Shown: positions 18,215-28,743, numbered from the stretch's first letter. The stretch: DNA of 64,000 nucleotides from Candidatus Bathyarchaeia archaeon (GCA_038882715.1 JAVZNR010000005.1:60719-124718); one strand, 5' to 3'. Notes: generated by a model not told the origin, from the letters alone. Numbers and translations: made by a program.

Positions 18215-19516
18215 TTAAGCCTTCTTAGTTATCTCTTTAATTACTCCGGCAGCGATAGTTGTACCCATGTCTCTTATAGCGAACCTTCCCAGCGGTGGAA
18301 ACTCTGTGTAGACCTCCAAGCATACTGGTCTAACTGGCTCAAATCTGACGAGGGCGGCATCTCCAGTTTTAAGGAAAGCTGGTTTCTCCTCAACGGTTTG
18401 CCCAGTCCTCGGGTCGATTTTCCTTATGAGCTCAGCGAACCTAACCGCGATCTGCGCTGTGTGAACATGCATTACAGGCGTGTAACCAGCGGCTATAGCG
18501 GTTGGATGATAAATAACTATTATTTGACCTATGAACTCCTTGGCTACTGTCGGCGGGTTTTCAGGATGCCCGCAGACATCCCCTCTTCTTATATCCGTCT
18601 TCGCTAAGCCTCTAACGTTGAAGCCTATGTTATCTCCCGGCTCAGCTTTCGGTATTCTAACATGATGCGTCTCTATAGATTTAACCTCACCTATCTTGCC
18701 AGACGGCATAAAGATGACTTTATCTCCCTCTTTTAATACGCCTGTTTCAACGCGTCCAACTGGCACTGTTCCAACACCGGTTATTGAGTATACGTCCTGT
18801 ATAGGTATCCTCAATGGCTTCTCGATTGGTTTAGGCGGCACCTCAAATAGGTCTAGCGCCTCGTACAGCGTTGGGCCAGTGTACCACGGCATATTCGGAC
18901 TCGGCTTAACTAGGTTATCTCCAAACCATCCAGATACCGGGATAAACGGTATCTTAGCAACGTTGTAACCAACTAGCCTTAGCATTCTGCCAACCTCATT
19001 CTTAATTTCCTCGTAGCGCTCCTTGCTCCAGTTAACTGTTATGTCATCCATCTTGTTTATGAGGACGATTATCTGCCTAACGCCCAGAGTAAAAGCCAAG
19101 AAGGCATGTTCTCTAGTCTGGCCTCCAGGCCCTATGCCAGCCTCAAACTCGCCCTTTTTAGCTGAGACGACCAGTATCGCTGCATCCGCTTGGCTTGCAC
19201 CCGTTATCATGTTCTTGACGAAGTCTCTGTGCCCAGGCGCATCTATAATTGTGAAGAAGTATTTCGGCGTCTCAAACTTTAGGTATCGTAGATCTATTGT
19301 TAAGCCTCTTTCTCGCTCCTCCTTAAGGTTGTCCAGTATCCACGCGAACTTAAATGACTCTTTACCGAGCTTTTTCGCCTCCTCCTCGTAGGTTTTAACG
19401 GTTCTCTCATCGACCACGCCAGCTAGATATAGGAAGTGGCCCATAGTTGTTGATTTTCCATGGTCGACGTGCCCAATTATTATCAGGTTCAGATGTGGTT
19501 TCTCGGGTCTGCTCAT
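18215..19516 (-). CDS. tuf: Translation elongation factor EF-1 alpha
   Basis: GTPase that delivers aminoacyl-tRNA to the ribosome. G1 is [11 protein letters not shown], the switch region [15 protein letters not shown]3 IDAPGHRDF, and G4 LINKMDD; domains II and III follow. Its length of 433 residues is normal. The ribosomal protein uS10 gene, often downstream in archaea, is absent here: the next gene is the thioredoxin-fold protein. About 130 bases separate it from the polyamine genes upstream. Confidence 0.97.
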   Translation of the reverse strand: MSRPEKPHLNLIIIGHVDHGKSTTMGHFLYLAGVVDERTVKTYEEEAKKLGKESFKFAWILDNLKEERERGLTIDLRYLKFETPKYFFTIIDAPGHRDFVKNMITGASQADAAILVVSAKKGEFEAGIGPGGQTREHAFLAFTLGVRQIIVLINKMDDITVNWSKERYEEIKNEVGRMLRLVGYNVAKIPFIPVSGWFGDNLVKPSPNMPWYTGPTLYEALDLFEVPPKPIEKPLRIPIQDVYSITGVGTVPVGRVETGVLKEGDKVIFMPSGKIGEVKSIETHHVRIPKAEPGDNIGFNVRGLAKTDIRRGDVCGHPENPPTVAKEFIGQIIVIYHPTAIAAGYTPVMHVHTAQIAVRFAELIRKIDPRTGQTVEEKPAFLKTGDAALVRFEPVRPVCLEVYTEFPPLGRFAIRDMGTTIAAGVIKEITKKA

Positions 19517-19645
19517 TCTTCATCCTCCACATATATTGCTTAAGATTTAACTTGATTAAAAATCAATCATTCAATTATTTTAAGTTTACTTTTATCATAA
19601 GGATTTTATTAAAACCACATCTCTTAATACGGCGCCCTCCATGGA

Positions 19646-20692
19646 TCATTCTTTTTCCTCCGACATGTAGAGAAACGGGTTAGTTATATCGTCTTTCCAA
19701 TCAATATATTTAATGGCGATATGCCTCTCCGGTTTTATCGCGGGTTTAGGCTTTCCAATAACTTCAAACCTGAACAGTGAGGATTTATACCAGCATATCC
19801 CCGGGTTTTTGCTGACAGGGAACTTTAATCTTACAGTAAACATCTCATAGTTTGCAGTCTCGTAAACTGTTCCATACTTTGAGAAATCTCTAATTATGTC
19901 GGTTATTACACTGTTCATTTTTAGAAGCATAAACTCAACAGCCTTCCATTTCTTCAGCGAAGCCTCAGCGGTTGATAACCCAACATATCCAACTCCGCCC
20001 TCCTTTAAGCAAGCAATTCCTCTGGAGATAAAAGCCTTAAGTCCGCTTAAGGTTTCTAGGGGTTCTGAGGAGAAGACGTCGAAAGCGCCAATGAGCTCTT
20101 TTGGCAGAGGATTTGAGACATCATAATGCTGAAACTCTATATCTAACCCATTGTTCTCACGTAATCTCTCTATGTACTCACCGAGCCTCTTATCTATATC
20201 TAAGACAAGTATTCTAGATGGTAAACCCGTTAAGGATAATGCCACACTTAATAGGTCGTCATCGCCTATAAGCACAAAAGATTTTCCGTCTAGATCCCCA
20301 TAATAATGCATTAAAGCCAGCCTGTAGATTACATCCTGCTCGCACATATAGCCCTGAAAGAAGTTTGCGTCCGGCATAGGTCTATCTTTAACAATTCGAA
20401 TATATTCCTCCAGAATCTCCCTGAACTTTTCGTCGAGAATTACCCTTTTTCCCTCACATTTACAGCATATTTTGCTCTTGAATTCTAAAGCGCTCTTGTT
20501 AACTAGTTTTGAACCCTCCTCCGTAAGATGAATTTTTCCATCTTCTTTAACGCCTATTAACCCGTCATTAAAGAGGTTATTTATAGCTGCCACAAACTCT
20601 TTTACAGTATACTGATTTGCGTCAAGCAGCTCCCATAGACTCTTTTCAGACTCTGAGAGAACTCTAAGTATCTGAGATTCTATTTTTCTCAT
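19646..20692 (-). CDS. bpsA: N4-bis(aminopropyl)spermidine synthase-like aminopropyltransferase
   Basis: Aminopropyltransferase of the BpsA family, which makes branched polyamines in hyperthermophiles by adding aminopropyl groups to spermidine. An N-terminal winged helix (about residues 1-70) is followed by a CKC pair and a Rossmann-type catalytic domain with the signature LIGDDDLLSVALS (about 140-152), the ILVLDIDKRLGEYIE nucleoside-binding strand and VFSSEPLETL. It overlaps speD, which supplies the aminopropyl donor, by 29 bases. This coupling supports a polyamine role. The product branching is inferred from the family, not proven. Confidence 0.88.
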   Translation of the reverse strand: MRKIESQILRVLSESEKSLWELLDANQYTVKEFVAAINNLFNDGLIGVKEDGKIHLTEEGSKLVNKSALEFKSKICCKCEGKRVILDEKFREILEEYIRIVKDRPMPDANFFQGYMCEQDVIYRLALMHYYGDLDGKSFVLIGDDDLLSVALSLTGLPSRILVLDIDKRLGEYIERLRENNGLDIEFQHYDVSNPLPKELIGAFDVFSSEPLETLSGLKAFISRGIACLKEGGVGYVGLSTAEASLKKWKAVEFMLLKMNSVITDIIRDFSKYGTVYETANYEMFTVRLKFPVSKNPGICWYKSSLFRFEVIGKPKPAIKPERHIAIKYIDWKDDITNPFLYMSEEKE

Positions 20693-21035
20693 AGAAATCC
20701 CTTCTCAAAATCTTTTTCTCAACGTGAGATGGCTTAAGCTCTTCGATCAATAAGCTGAACGCTTTAAGCGCGGGCTCATCGGATCCGCACGTGAAGATGT
20801 CAAGGGCAACATAACCACATTCGGGCCACGTATGGATGCTTAAATGGGACTCGCTTAAAATATATGCGGCGGAAACACCATGAGGCTCAAACTGATGAAA
20901 AATTGAAGAAACAGCGTGAAGCCTGGATCTAGAAACAACACTATCTAGAATAACGCGTAGATCTTCTACTCTCGCTATCTTCCTGGGATCCACTCCCAGG
21001 AAGTCGGCGATTATGTGGATGCCCAATTTGAACAT
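20664..21035 (-). CDS. speD: S-adenosylmethionine decarboxylase SpeD (pyruvoyl type)
   Basis: Proenzyme of the prokaryotic AdoMetDC family. The self-cleavage site Glu-Ser is visible in LSESHLSIHTWPE, with Ser63 as the future pyruvoyl group, followed by the conserved His68 and Cys73. Length 123 residues. Some Thermoproteota use a very similar paralogue as arginine decarboxylase, so that alternative remains. Coupling with bpsA by a 29-base overlap favours AdoMet decarboxylation for aminopropyl donation. Confidence 0.9.
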   Translation of the reverse strand: MFKLGIHIIADFLGVDPRKIARVEDLRVILDSVVSRSRLHAVSSIFHQFEPHGVSAAYILSESHLSIHTWPECGYVALDIFTCGSDEPALKAFSLLIEELKPSHVEKKILRRDFYEKNRISDT

Positions 21036-21231
21036 CCACCGTCTTTTTCTGATGTCTTATTAGCAGAGCTGTTCTCCGCCGACCACGCATACAGTATTGC
21101 AAGCCCCTTACTTTCAAAAATTAAGAGCTTAATCTTTTATAAATATTTCGGGCAAGGGATTTGTTGGGCTGGGCTATAAAGCCGAAAAAATGAGACTTTA
21201 AATTAAACTAACATAAAAATTTGTTATTTTT

Positions 21232-21470
21232 CTAAACCTGAAACTGTAAGTATCGGTTTTCCTCGGACCCTTCTGCGCCAAAGCCAAATACTATTGTAGT
21301 TGAGCCTATTTTGCTGACGACTTCTCTTATCTCGCGCATTAGCACCATACTACTTGTATCAACGTAAATGTTTTCATGGTTTGCCGCAAGATTCGTTATA
21401 GAGTCTTTCTGAAGATTGGCGAGAATAATTATATGGGGAAGAAAAGCAAATAAACAATTGAAATACTGTC
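21232..21470 (-). pseudogene. Remnant of an amidohydrolase-2 family hydrolase (C-terminal fragment)
   Basis: In the 460-base gap between speD and nurA the minus strand stays open for about 75 codons ending at a TAG at 21232. It reads like the last third of a metal-dependent amidohydrolase: FLPHIIILANLQ, then NHENIYVDTS, then GSTTIVFGFGAE. The family normally has a metal-binding Asp in the last block (G-S/T-D), which here is Gly. No start or N-terminal part exists, so it is taken as a decayed gene. The rest of the gap holds only AT-rich promoter-like sequence. Confidence 0.5.
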
Positions 21471-21495
21471 TTAAAGATGTGGGTGAGGATCGATA

Positions 21496-22827
21496 TTGCC
21501 GGTTTTTCTTGAAGACTTTGCTCGACTAGTTAATGATAGGAAGGATTATTTAAGAGAGAGGATTTTGAGGGGTAAATTTAATCCATTAGAAGAGGACTTT
21601 AGAAAGCACATGATTAACCATTGGGCGCCTCTAGAAGATTTAAATTCCTTCTTCGTCAATCTTAAAGACCTTAACGTTATGGCTGTTGATTCAAGCGTTT
21701 ATACGAATCTTCTCTCCAGCGGCGGCCTGCTTTACATTATCAGAAGCATGTCAATGCAGCGCGATATCGCCGCCGCTAAGAGAATTGATATCGACGTAAT
21801 ATTCAGCAAAGATAAAATATCTAATGTCTATGAACTTATTGCCGCTAAAACGGAACTGTTGGAGTTTGAGGTGGCGCTTGAGGCTATAAAGAATGGTTTT
21901 GATGGAGATGCAATATTAATCGATGGATCATTATATGGCAGGGCCTCTCATATACCGCTAGAGCCTAGGGTTGAGGAGGAACGCGACCTCTTGCTACGCT
22001 ATTTTAAAGTTTACAAGAGTCTCCTAGACCTATGCCGTGAATCAAATATCCTTTTAATGGGGGTTAGCAAGGAGAGCAGGTCAACCTTTTATCGCGATTA
22101 TCTGCTTCACCTAATCTTCAATGAAAGGCTTAACGCATTAAGCATCAATACGGAGGACAAGAGGCTGCTTAGAGAGATATTTTTCCAGATACTTGATTCG
22201 GAGAGAGTTGCCCTAGAGAGATTTTATGGGCTTAAGAAAAAATATGGCGGCGACTTAAATCCCGTTGAAATGATTTTATGGGAATTAGCTTCCTCTAGAC
22301 CTGACTACCAGCTGATAATGAGCTGCGTTTCATCAATTGGATACGCTTATCCGATGCTTCTGGGTCCAACCATCAGGATGGCGAAGCGTCTAAAAGAGTA
22401 TCAGAAGGATCCTGAAGGATACGTTAAGAAGTATTTTCCGAGACTGTCGATGGAGAGGGGTGAGAGATTCATCCAATGGGCTTCTGAGGTTTTAAGGGAT
22501 ATATCGGAGCTTCCGAGCTTCGTCTCCTTCTACCTTCTACTAGATTGGAGGGATTCCCCTATCCGCATCGATATTCCGTTCTATGATAAAATGCTGTTTG
22601 AGGTTGATTGGCCTGAACCCATTGAGTTCAACGTTGAAGACGTTCTAAAAATTATGGTTACTGGCTACTGCGGGTTAAACGCGTACAATATCTGGCTTAA
22701 AAATGTGGATGAGAAGGTTAGGCTTAAGAGGAAAGTTGTAGACGAGATTTATCTTCCGTTTTTAGAGAAAGTTTTTGGAGAGAAGATAATTCGGGGTAGG
22801 GGGTATAGGCGTGTCAAATACCCTTAA
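21496..22827 (+). CDS. nurA: NurA 5'-3' nuclease
   Basis: NurA-family nuclease, the partner of HerA and Mre11-Rad50 in end resection of double-strand breaks. The first manganese-binding Asp is seen in VMAVDSSVYTN (about residue 58) and a second block in AILIDGSLYGR. The C-terminal part has the NurA-type YLLLDWRDSPIRIDIP stretch. Length 443 residues. It starts with TTG at 21496 preceded by GGTGAGG. Its 3' end overlaps herA by 17 bases, making it the first gene of the four-gene repair operon. Confidence 0.92.
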   Translation: MPVFLEDFARLVNDRKDYLRERILRGKFNPLEEDFRKHMINHWAPLEDLNSFFVNLKDLNVMAVDSSVYTNLLSSGGLLYIIRSMSMQRDIAAAKRIDIDVIFSKDKISNVYELIAAKTELLEFEVALEAIKNGFDGDAILIDGSLYGRASHIPLEPRVEEERDLLLRYFKVYKSLLDLCRESNILLMGVSKESRSTFYRDYLLHLIFNERLNALSINTEDKRLLREIFFQILDSERVALERFYGLKKKYGGDLNPVEMILWELASSRPDYQLIMSCVSSIGYAYPMLLGPTIRMAKRLKEYQKDPEGYVKKYFPRLSMERGERFIQWASEVLRDISELPSFVSFYLLLDWRDSPIRIDIPFYDKMLFEVDWPEPIEFNVEDVLKIMVTGYCGLNAYNIWLKNVDEKVRLKRKVVDEIYLPFLEKVFGEKIIRGRGYRRVKYP

Positions 22828-24412
22828 GGAAATCGGCATAATTGTCGGCGAAGCCAGCTCAAGCGAATTCTACTTTAGCTCAAAGCCGGAGGAGATGCCT
22901 TCAAGATGGGAATATGTCGTCGTCTTCTCACTAGAAGATATCGGCGGCGCTCTGAAAGAGATACCCGTGATAGCTCAGGTTCAGGGAATAGTATCTGCGA
23001 GCCAAGCTTTAACGAGGGATCTCGACTTCGACATAACTAAGAAGATCGTGGAGGCCGGCATCGCCGATAGAAAGGTTTGGTGTAAGGCCAGAATACTCGG
23101 ATATTTAAGCGATAACGGCGAAGTGCTCCAGCCGAGAAAGGCCGTTATGCCTGGAAAACCAGTTTACGTAGCTTCACGGGATCTGTTAGAGAAATTCTAC
23201 TCGTTTCCAAGCGACGAAGCAATCCATGTTGGTTACCTCATTACTAGGAGCGATGTGCCAATATTCCTGTCTCTGAGAGGATTCAGGAGGCATCTTGCGA
23301 TAATAGCTCAGACCGGGGCCGGGAAGAGCTATTTGGCTGGCGTCCTCGCGGAGGAGCTGCTTAGGAAGGGGGCTACTATCGTTATGCTGGATCCGCACGC
23401 GGATTACGTTTTTCTCTCTAAGACGGTTGAGGGAGGCAGGTATGAGCTATCTGACAATATTGTCGTTTTTAGAAACCCGGCGAGCACTGGAAGATACTCA
23501 GATACTGACGTTGGTAGGGTTGAGCCTTACGAGGTTTGTTTTTCAGACCTCGATCTAGATGAAATATGTTTGATTGCGAGGATAAGTGAACGCTATGTGA
23601 ACATTAGGAATAGCCTCGAAAAGGCTATAGTGAACGTGAGGAGAAAGAAAACGATTTTCTCGCCTAAAGATGTTTTAGAGGAGCTACAGCAGGCGGATAC
23701 TTGGGCCGCCGACGAAAAGGAGAGGGCTGCGGCCCGCGCGGCTCAAAAATACGTTAAACGTATAATTGGCATGAAGGTTTTTACAAACGTCTCCACTTCC
23801 ATTGATAAAATGCTGAAGCCGATGCAGCTCTCTGTAGTTGATCTCTCAGGTCTTGAGGATGAGGTCTCCGATTACATAACATTTAGGATCCTATCTGAGA
23901 TTTACGAGAAGGTGGCCGGCGGCGAATTCAAGTACCCTGTCTTCATTTTCATCGAGGAATCTCACCGATTTATTCCCCCTGAAGGAAAGACTTACTCAAG
24001 CACAACCATAAGGAAGATTGCCGCAGAGGGGCGAAAATTCGGAGTATTTTTAATCCTCATCACCCAGCGCCCATCGAGGATTCACTCTGATGCTTTAAGC
24101 CAATGCAACAGCCAGATAATTATGCGCATCACCAACCCCGAAGACCAGAAGGCGGTTTCAATAAGCTCTGAGCGTATGAGCCGCGATCTACTGGAGGATC
24201 TTCCAGGGCTTAATGTTGGGGAAGCGGTTATCGTCGGGGAGATAACGAAGGCACCCGTTATGATTAAAGTTAAGAGGCGGCGCACTCGTGAGGGTGGAGC
24301 GGACATTGATATTGTTGGAAAGCTTAAAGAAGCCTTCTCCGTAGCAAATAAGGGCGAAGTCGAATTAGAAACTGAGAAATTAAGGGATGAACTAAAAGAT
24401 TTTTATTGTTAG
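22811..24412 (+). CDS. herA: HerA DNA translocase/helicase
   Basis: Hexameric FtsK/HerA-type ATPase that pumps DNA during end processing. An N-terminal HAS-barrel (about residues 1-110) precedes the RecA-like core with Walker A AQTGAGKSYL (about 170), Walker B FIFIEESHRF, and the arginine-rich FGVFLILITQRPSRIH motif. The C-terminal extension is charged. It starts with GTG at 22811 inside nurA. Only 11 bases separate it from mre11. Confidence 0.94.
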   Translation: MSNTLKEIGIIVGEASSSEFYFSSKPEEMPSRWEYVVVFSLEDIGGALKEIPVIAQVQGIVSASQALTRDLDFDITKKIVEAGIADRKVWCKARILGYLSDNGEVLQPRKAVMPGKPVYVASRDLLEKFYSFPSDEAIHVGYLITRSDVPIFLSLRGFRRHLAIIAQTGAGKSYLAGVLAEELLRKGATIVMLDPHADYVFLSKTVEGGRYELSDNIVVFRNPASTGRYSDTDVGRVEPYEVCFSDLDLDEICLIARISERYVNIRNSLEKAIVNVRRKKTIFSPKDVLEELQQADTWAADEKERAAARAAQKYVKRIIGMKVFTNVSTSIDKMLKPMQLSVVDLSGLEDEVSDYITFRILSEIYEKVAGGEFKYPVFIFIEESHRFIPPEGKTYSSTTIRKIAAEGRKFGVFLILITQRPSRIHSDALSQCNSQIIMRITNPEDQKAVSISSERMSRDLLEDLPGLNVGEAVIVGEITKAPVMIKVKRRRTREGGADIDIVGKLKEAFSVANKGEVELETEKLRDELKDFYC

Positions 24413-24423
24413 AGTGATGGCTG

Positions 24424-25593
24424 ATGGTTAGAATAGCTCATATTGCAGACACACACCTAAGCTTTCGCCAATATAATCTCGATGAACGGGAACGCGACCT
24501 CTATGATGTTATGGATGAGATAGCTGAGAGGATCCTAGAGGAGCGAGCAGACATTATTATTCACAGCGGAGACCTTTTCGACTCACCTAGACCACCCGCC
24601 CAAGCGTACTATGCTTTCAAAAGTTTTCTTGCGAAAACTAGTGGCAGAGCTAGGTTCTTCTCAGTTTTGGGGGATCATGATACGCCTAAACGCCGCGGTA
24701 TGCCTCCACAAAAACTGTTTGACGATAAAATCCATGTTCTAGGGCTTACGGGCGGCAGCCATCAAGTGTTGCAGGTAAATGGGCGAGATATTTTAGTTGC
24801 CGGCGTATCGCACATAAGCCGCCGGTACAGAGAGATGCTTACTGAAGAGTTAAAGAAGCTGGATGCTGTAGCCGCAAATTATCCGATAAGCGTGATAGCT
24901 TTGCATCAGGCCATCGACAGGTTCTTTCCATTTGAGGATGCTTCAGAGTTAAGGCTTGACGATTTGCCGAGGAACTTTAAATACTATGCTATGGGGCACC
25001 TGCATAATAGGATGCGGGCTTCTTTCGGGAGAGGCGAACTCGCCTACCCAGGCTCAACCGAGATAATGAGAAGCGATGAAATAAGCGATTGGGAGAGGCG
25101 TGGGAAAGGCTTCTACATCATAGACCTAGATGGTGGCGACTTAGATATTAGGGAAGTCAACCTTGAAAGGATACGGCCGCAGCTAGAGTTTAAAATAAAA
25201 TATGATGCTTTCGAACTTGAGCTTAAAAGGCTTATAGACTCACTTAAGGTTTATTCTGGTAGGAAGCCTCCAATAGCGCACGTAATTGTCGAGGGGAAGG
25301 AGATTGACCGCCAAAAGGTTCAACAATCCTTGAATAAAGCCTTAATGGGTAAGGTTTTGTATTTTCGCTCCAGAGTTATCGAGGAGCCTGAAAGGGATCT
25401 CGTTGATCTGAAGCCCGGCGATATTAACATAGGTTTGCTTTTAAGAGAGTATCTGAGGGATGAGAAGGTGGCCGAGTTTGGTTACGAGTTATTCAAGGTT
25501 TTAAAGGATGGGGATGTTGAAGAGGCGAAGAGAATTGCGGATGAATACTTTAAGAGGATGATGAAGATTGATTTTGAGAAGAGTGCATCTTGA
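24424..25593 (+). CDS. mre11: Double-strand-break repair nuclease Mre11
   Basis: Metallophosphoesterase nuclease of the Mre11-Rad50 complex. Conserved metal-binding motifs appear in order: HIADTHLSF (residues 5-13), IIHSGDLFDS, VLGDHDTPKR (the GNHD motif in its archaeal GDHD form), ALHQAIDR and AMGHLHNR. Length 389 residues. The 3' end overlaps the start of rad50 by 26 bases, a typical arrangement that fits equimolar production. Confidence 0.95.
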   Translation: MVRIAHIADTHLSFRQYNLDERERDLYDVMDEIAERILEERADIIIHSGDLFDSPRPPAQAYYAFKSFLAKTSGRARFFSVLGDHDTPKRRGMPPQKLFDDKIHVLGLTGGSHQVLQVNGRDILVAGVSHISRRYREMLTEELKKLDAVAANYPISVIALHQAIDRFFPFEDASELRLDDLPRNFKYYAMGHLHNRMRASFGRGELAYPGSTEIMRSDEISDWERRGKGFYIIDLDGGDLDIREVNLERIRPQLEFKIKYDAFELELKRLIDSLKVYSGRKPPIAHVIVEGKEIDRQKVQQSLNKALMGKVLYFRSRVIEEPERDLVDLKPGDINIGLLLREYLRDEKVAEFGYELFKVLKDGDVEEAKRIADEYFKRMMKIDFEKSAS

Positions 25594-28294
25594 AAATTTC
25601 ATTTCACATAGAAACAGCGAATTAGAGTTTGATTACGGGATCAATATTATCGTAGGCCCAAATGGAGCTGGGAAAACGTCGATTCTGGATGCCATAAGCT
25701 TCGCGCTCTTCAACATACATGGTAGGGGAAAAAACGAGAATCTGATTCATAGGGACGCTGAGAGGTCAAGGGTTTTTGTAGAGTTTAGTGAGGGTGGAGT
25801 AAACTACGCTGTGGAGTGGGATATTGATCGAAAGAGAAGGCAGACGAAAGGCGTGTTATTGAAGGTTGAGGATGGCAGAAAGCTGGTTATAGCTAGGGGC
25901 GGCGGACGGACAATAATTTCGGAGATAGAGAAAATTACTGGCTTAGATGAGCATCTCTTTCTCCAATCAGTTTATGTTCAACAGGGGGAGATTGAGAGGC
26001 TGGTTACTGAAACGCCATCTAATCGGAAGCAGATGATTTCAAGGCTTCTTGGGATAGAGGATCTGGAAAAAGCCTATCAATACATGAGAGAGCTGATCGG
26101 CGACTATCAGAGCGTCGCCTCATACTTGGATGGCGAGTTAAAGAGAAAGCCTGAAGTTGAAGGTCGCATAAAAGTCCTAAAATCAGAGATAGACGCTTTA
26201 GAACACTCCCTTAGATCCGAATCCTCAAAGTTGAGAGATGTTGAGGAGAAGATTAATGTTCTCGAAGGGGGGCTGAAAGACTTTGATCGGAAAAAGGAAA
26301 TATTTGTTAAGCTGAATTCGGAAGCTGCGGTTTTAGAGGCCAGCATCACAAATTTAACTAGAAGTTTAAGGCAGAAGGAGGTGGATTTAAAGGAGGCTGA
26401 GGCTGCTTCTGCAAGAGTCGAAGAGTTGAAAGAGGCTATTTCAAGGCTGCCGATAATGGAAAAGTATTGTAAGCTGCTCCAAGCGTTAGGCGAGAAGGAG
26501 AGGGAAATGGATCTCGAGCACCAGAGGCTTAAGCGCGTAGAGGAATTGAAGAGCATACTTGCACGTAATGAGAGAGCCTATGAGAGCTACTTGGCGAAGA
26601 GCGCGGCTCTCAGCCAAAAAATGGCGGAGAGAAAGATCTACGAGGGATCTAGGGAGGGACTTATGCGGTTGAAAAAACTCTATGAGGAGACTTTAGAGGA
26701 GAGGAATAGGAAGTCTGGAGCTTTAACGCGTCTGCTTAACGAGTATTCGCTTATCTTAGGCGAGAAAGCCACTATCGAGAACATTCATCTTCTCCTTGAC
26801 AAAAGAAGGGGCGAATTTAGCGCTTTGAAGTCTGAATTAGAGAAGCAAGCGAGCATTATAAGGGAGAAGATTGGGAGCATTAGAAGTAGAATTGAGGATC
26901 TTGAGTCTAAGATATCTAAGATATCCGAGGCCGATGTCTGCCCAATCTGCGGGAGGGCTTTAACCCCTGAGCATAAGCTGAAGCTTAAGGAGGAGTTTGA
27001 GAAGATAAAGCAAGATAGCTATAGGGATATGATTTCGCTCCAACATGATCTAAAAAATGTTGAATCAAAGAAGAGGGAATGCGAGAAAAACTTAGAAAGG
27101 ATGTCAACGATTGATCCGAAGAGGGTTTCTGAGATCTTAGACGAGATAAAAGAGTTAGATAAGAGGGCGCGGCAATGCTGGTGTGAGATGGAGGCCTTAA
27201 GAGGGAAGGTTGAGGTTTTAGACAAATTGGACTCTGAAATAGCGGCGCTTGAAGAGGAAGTTAAGGGTTTAGAGGAGGCTTACAGGGAATACGATGCTGC
27301 TAAGCGGGAGCTTAGCAGATGGCCGCGGAAAGAAGATATAGAGACTAATCTTGACAGGATTAATGGGGAGATAGAGGCGATTTCAAACGAGATAGAGGTT
27401 TTGTTAAATAGTCTCGGCTATAGGCCGGCGGATCCTGAAAAAGAGCTGGCTGATTTAAGGGTTAAGAAAGCCGAATACGATAGAAATGAGCCTTTAGCGA
27501 GAAAGATGAATGCTTTAAGGGCTGAAGTACAGAGTTTAGTAAATGAGATTTCGATTGAAAGCTCGGAGTTAGAGAGAATTAAGGCTTCAATTAAAGAGCT
27601 CGCTTACGATGAAAGCCTCCACAGAGCGATGCAGCAGAACTATGAGAAGAAGATTTCCGAAAAAATCGGGCTTGTTGAAAGGATATCCGGTCTAAGAGCC
27701 GAGCTAGAGAGAGCGAAGATGGAGAAAGAGAAGTGCGAGGAGGAGATGAAGCGGCTTCTGGAGAAGGAAAGGGAGAAAGCTAAGGTTGAAGAATTCATTA
27801 AAATCCTACAAAATATTAGGGATGCTTTCCATAAGGATGGGGTTCAACGATTGATTAGAGCGAGGTCAAGGCCCCTATTAGAAAGGTTCACGAGAGATTT
27901 TCTTGAGAAATTTAACTTGGAGATCTCAGACGTCCATATCGACGACGACTATAATATTTCGGTTATTGGTCCTGCCGGCCTCCAAAGCATAGAGCAGATC
28001 AGCGGCGGCGAGAGGGTTGCGCTTGCAATATCCCTTAGGCTGGCTATAGCGCGCGTTCTTTCAGATAGGGTTGAAGCCGTCATCATGGATGAGCCGACAA
28101 TACATTTAGATGAGGAGAGGCGCAGGGATCTGATCAACATTTTAAGCTCATTCTTTAGGGAAGGCGGAAGAATTATCCCGCAGATAATTGTCATAACACA
28201 TCACCATGAAATCGAGGATGCAGCCGACATAATGTACAGCGTAAGTAAAAGGGAAGGCGTCTCGGTAGTTGAGTTAGAGAAAACACTAAATTAA
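25568..28294 (+). CDS. rad50: DNA double-strand-break repair ATPase Rad50
   Basis: SMC-like ATPase partner of Mre11. Walker A is GPNGAGKTS near residue 34. Two long coiled-coil arms (about 170-450 and 470-760) flank the zinc hook VCPICGR, with cysteines near residues 457 and 460. The signature ISGGERVALAI and Walker B VIMDEPTIHLD lie close to the C-terminus. Length 908 residues. The TTG start at 25568 gives MILRRVHLENF, the standard N-terminus. It ends the nurA-herA-mre11-rad50 operon. Confidence 0.95.
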   Translation: MILRRVHLENFISHRNSELEFDYGINIIVGPNGAGKTSILDAISFALFNIHGRGKNENLIHRDAERSRVFVEFSEGGVNYAVEWDIDRKRRQTKGVLLKVEDGRKLVIARGGGRTIISEIEKITGLDEHLFLQSVYVQQGEIERLVTETPSNRKQMISRLLGIEDLEKAYQYMRELIGDYQSVASYLDGELKRKPEVEGRIKVLKSEIDALEHSLRSESSKLRDVEEKINVLEGGLKDFDRKKEIFVKLNSEAAVLEASITNLTRSLRQKEVDLKEAEAASARVEELKEAISRLPIMEKYCKLLQALGEKEREMDLEHQRLKRVEELKSILARNERAYESYLAKSAALSQKMAERKIYEGSREGLMRLKKLYEETLEERNRKSGALTRLLNEYSLILGEKATIENIHLLLDKRRGEFSALKSELEKQASIIREKIGSIRSRIEDLESKISKISEADVCPICGRALTPEHKLKLKEEFEKIKQDSYRDMISLQHDLKNVESKKRECEKNLERMSTIDPKRVSEILDEIKELDKRARQCWCEMEALRGKVEVLDKLDSEIAALEEEVKGLEEAYREYDAAKRELSRWPRKEDIETNLDRINGEIEAISNEIEVLLNSLGYRPADPEKELADLRVKKAEYDRNEPLARKMNALRAEVQSLVNEISIESSELERIKASIKELAYDESLHRAMQQNYEKKISEKIGLVERISGLRAELERAKMEKEKCEEEMKRLLEKEREKAKVEEFIKILQNIRDAFHKDGVQRLIRARSRPLLERFTRDFLEKFNLEISDVHIDDDYNISVIGPAGLQSIEQISGGERVALAISLRLAIARVLSDRVEAVIMDEPTIHLDEERRRDLINILSSFFREGGRIIPQIIVITHHHEIEDAADIMYSVSKREGVSVVELEKTLN

Positions 28295-28365
28295 GTGCCT
28301 GGACATGCGATTATTTTGAAAAATAATTTGAAATGTGGTTCTCGCCTTTGAAAAACGGTGAATTT

Positions 28366-28731
28366 TTACTGTGAGGTTAACGTTTTTCTAGGTGGTTTTA
28401 TCGCCTTTATTGCCGCAATTTTTGGCGTATAGTAGCTTGCTGCAAGTATTATTCCCCATGTTGCAAATGTGGCGGCTGACATAGCTGTTCCAACGATCGC
28501 CATTTCATGCAGCATTACCGGTATATCCGCTGGATTCGCCATAGCTGTCAGGAAAGGTGGCCATGGAACTATTTCGCCATGCCACGCGTGTTCTAAAGCC
28601 AGCAGTATTACGCCGCCCCATAATAAGGCGTTGAGAACCCAGACCTTCAGTTTTTCAGATAGGCTTCGCGCTGTCCTCTGCATGATAGATGTTATTATTG
28701 CTATCGCCATGGGAATTAGGAAACACGCCAT
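28366..28731 (-). CDS. Small membrane protein, possible paralogue of its divergent neighbour
   Basis: Unrecognised 121-residue protein with about three hydrophobic segments (residues 1-18, 32-52 and 76-99). The blocks LLWGGVILLALEH and VGTAMSAATFATWGIILA resemble ILWGATIMILVDR and LGFTMLTAALIVWGISLL in the protein encoded divergently at 28802, so the two may derive from one ancestor. No catalytic motif is seen. The spacer between them is 70 bases long and carries a repeated octamer. Confidence 0.6.
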   Translation of the reverse strand: MACFLIPMAIAIITSIMQRTARSLSEKLKVWVLNALLWGGVILLALEHAWHGEIVPWPPFLTAMANPADIPVMLHEMAIVGTAMSAATFATWGIILAASYYTPKIAAIKAIKPPRKTLTSQ

Positions 28732-28743
28732 GCTTTTATCCTC

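Noticed and set aside
18167..18607. Long open frame on the plus strand opposite EF-1 alpha.
   Set aside because: It is antisense to a firmly identified gene, has no family features and no ribosome-binding site.
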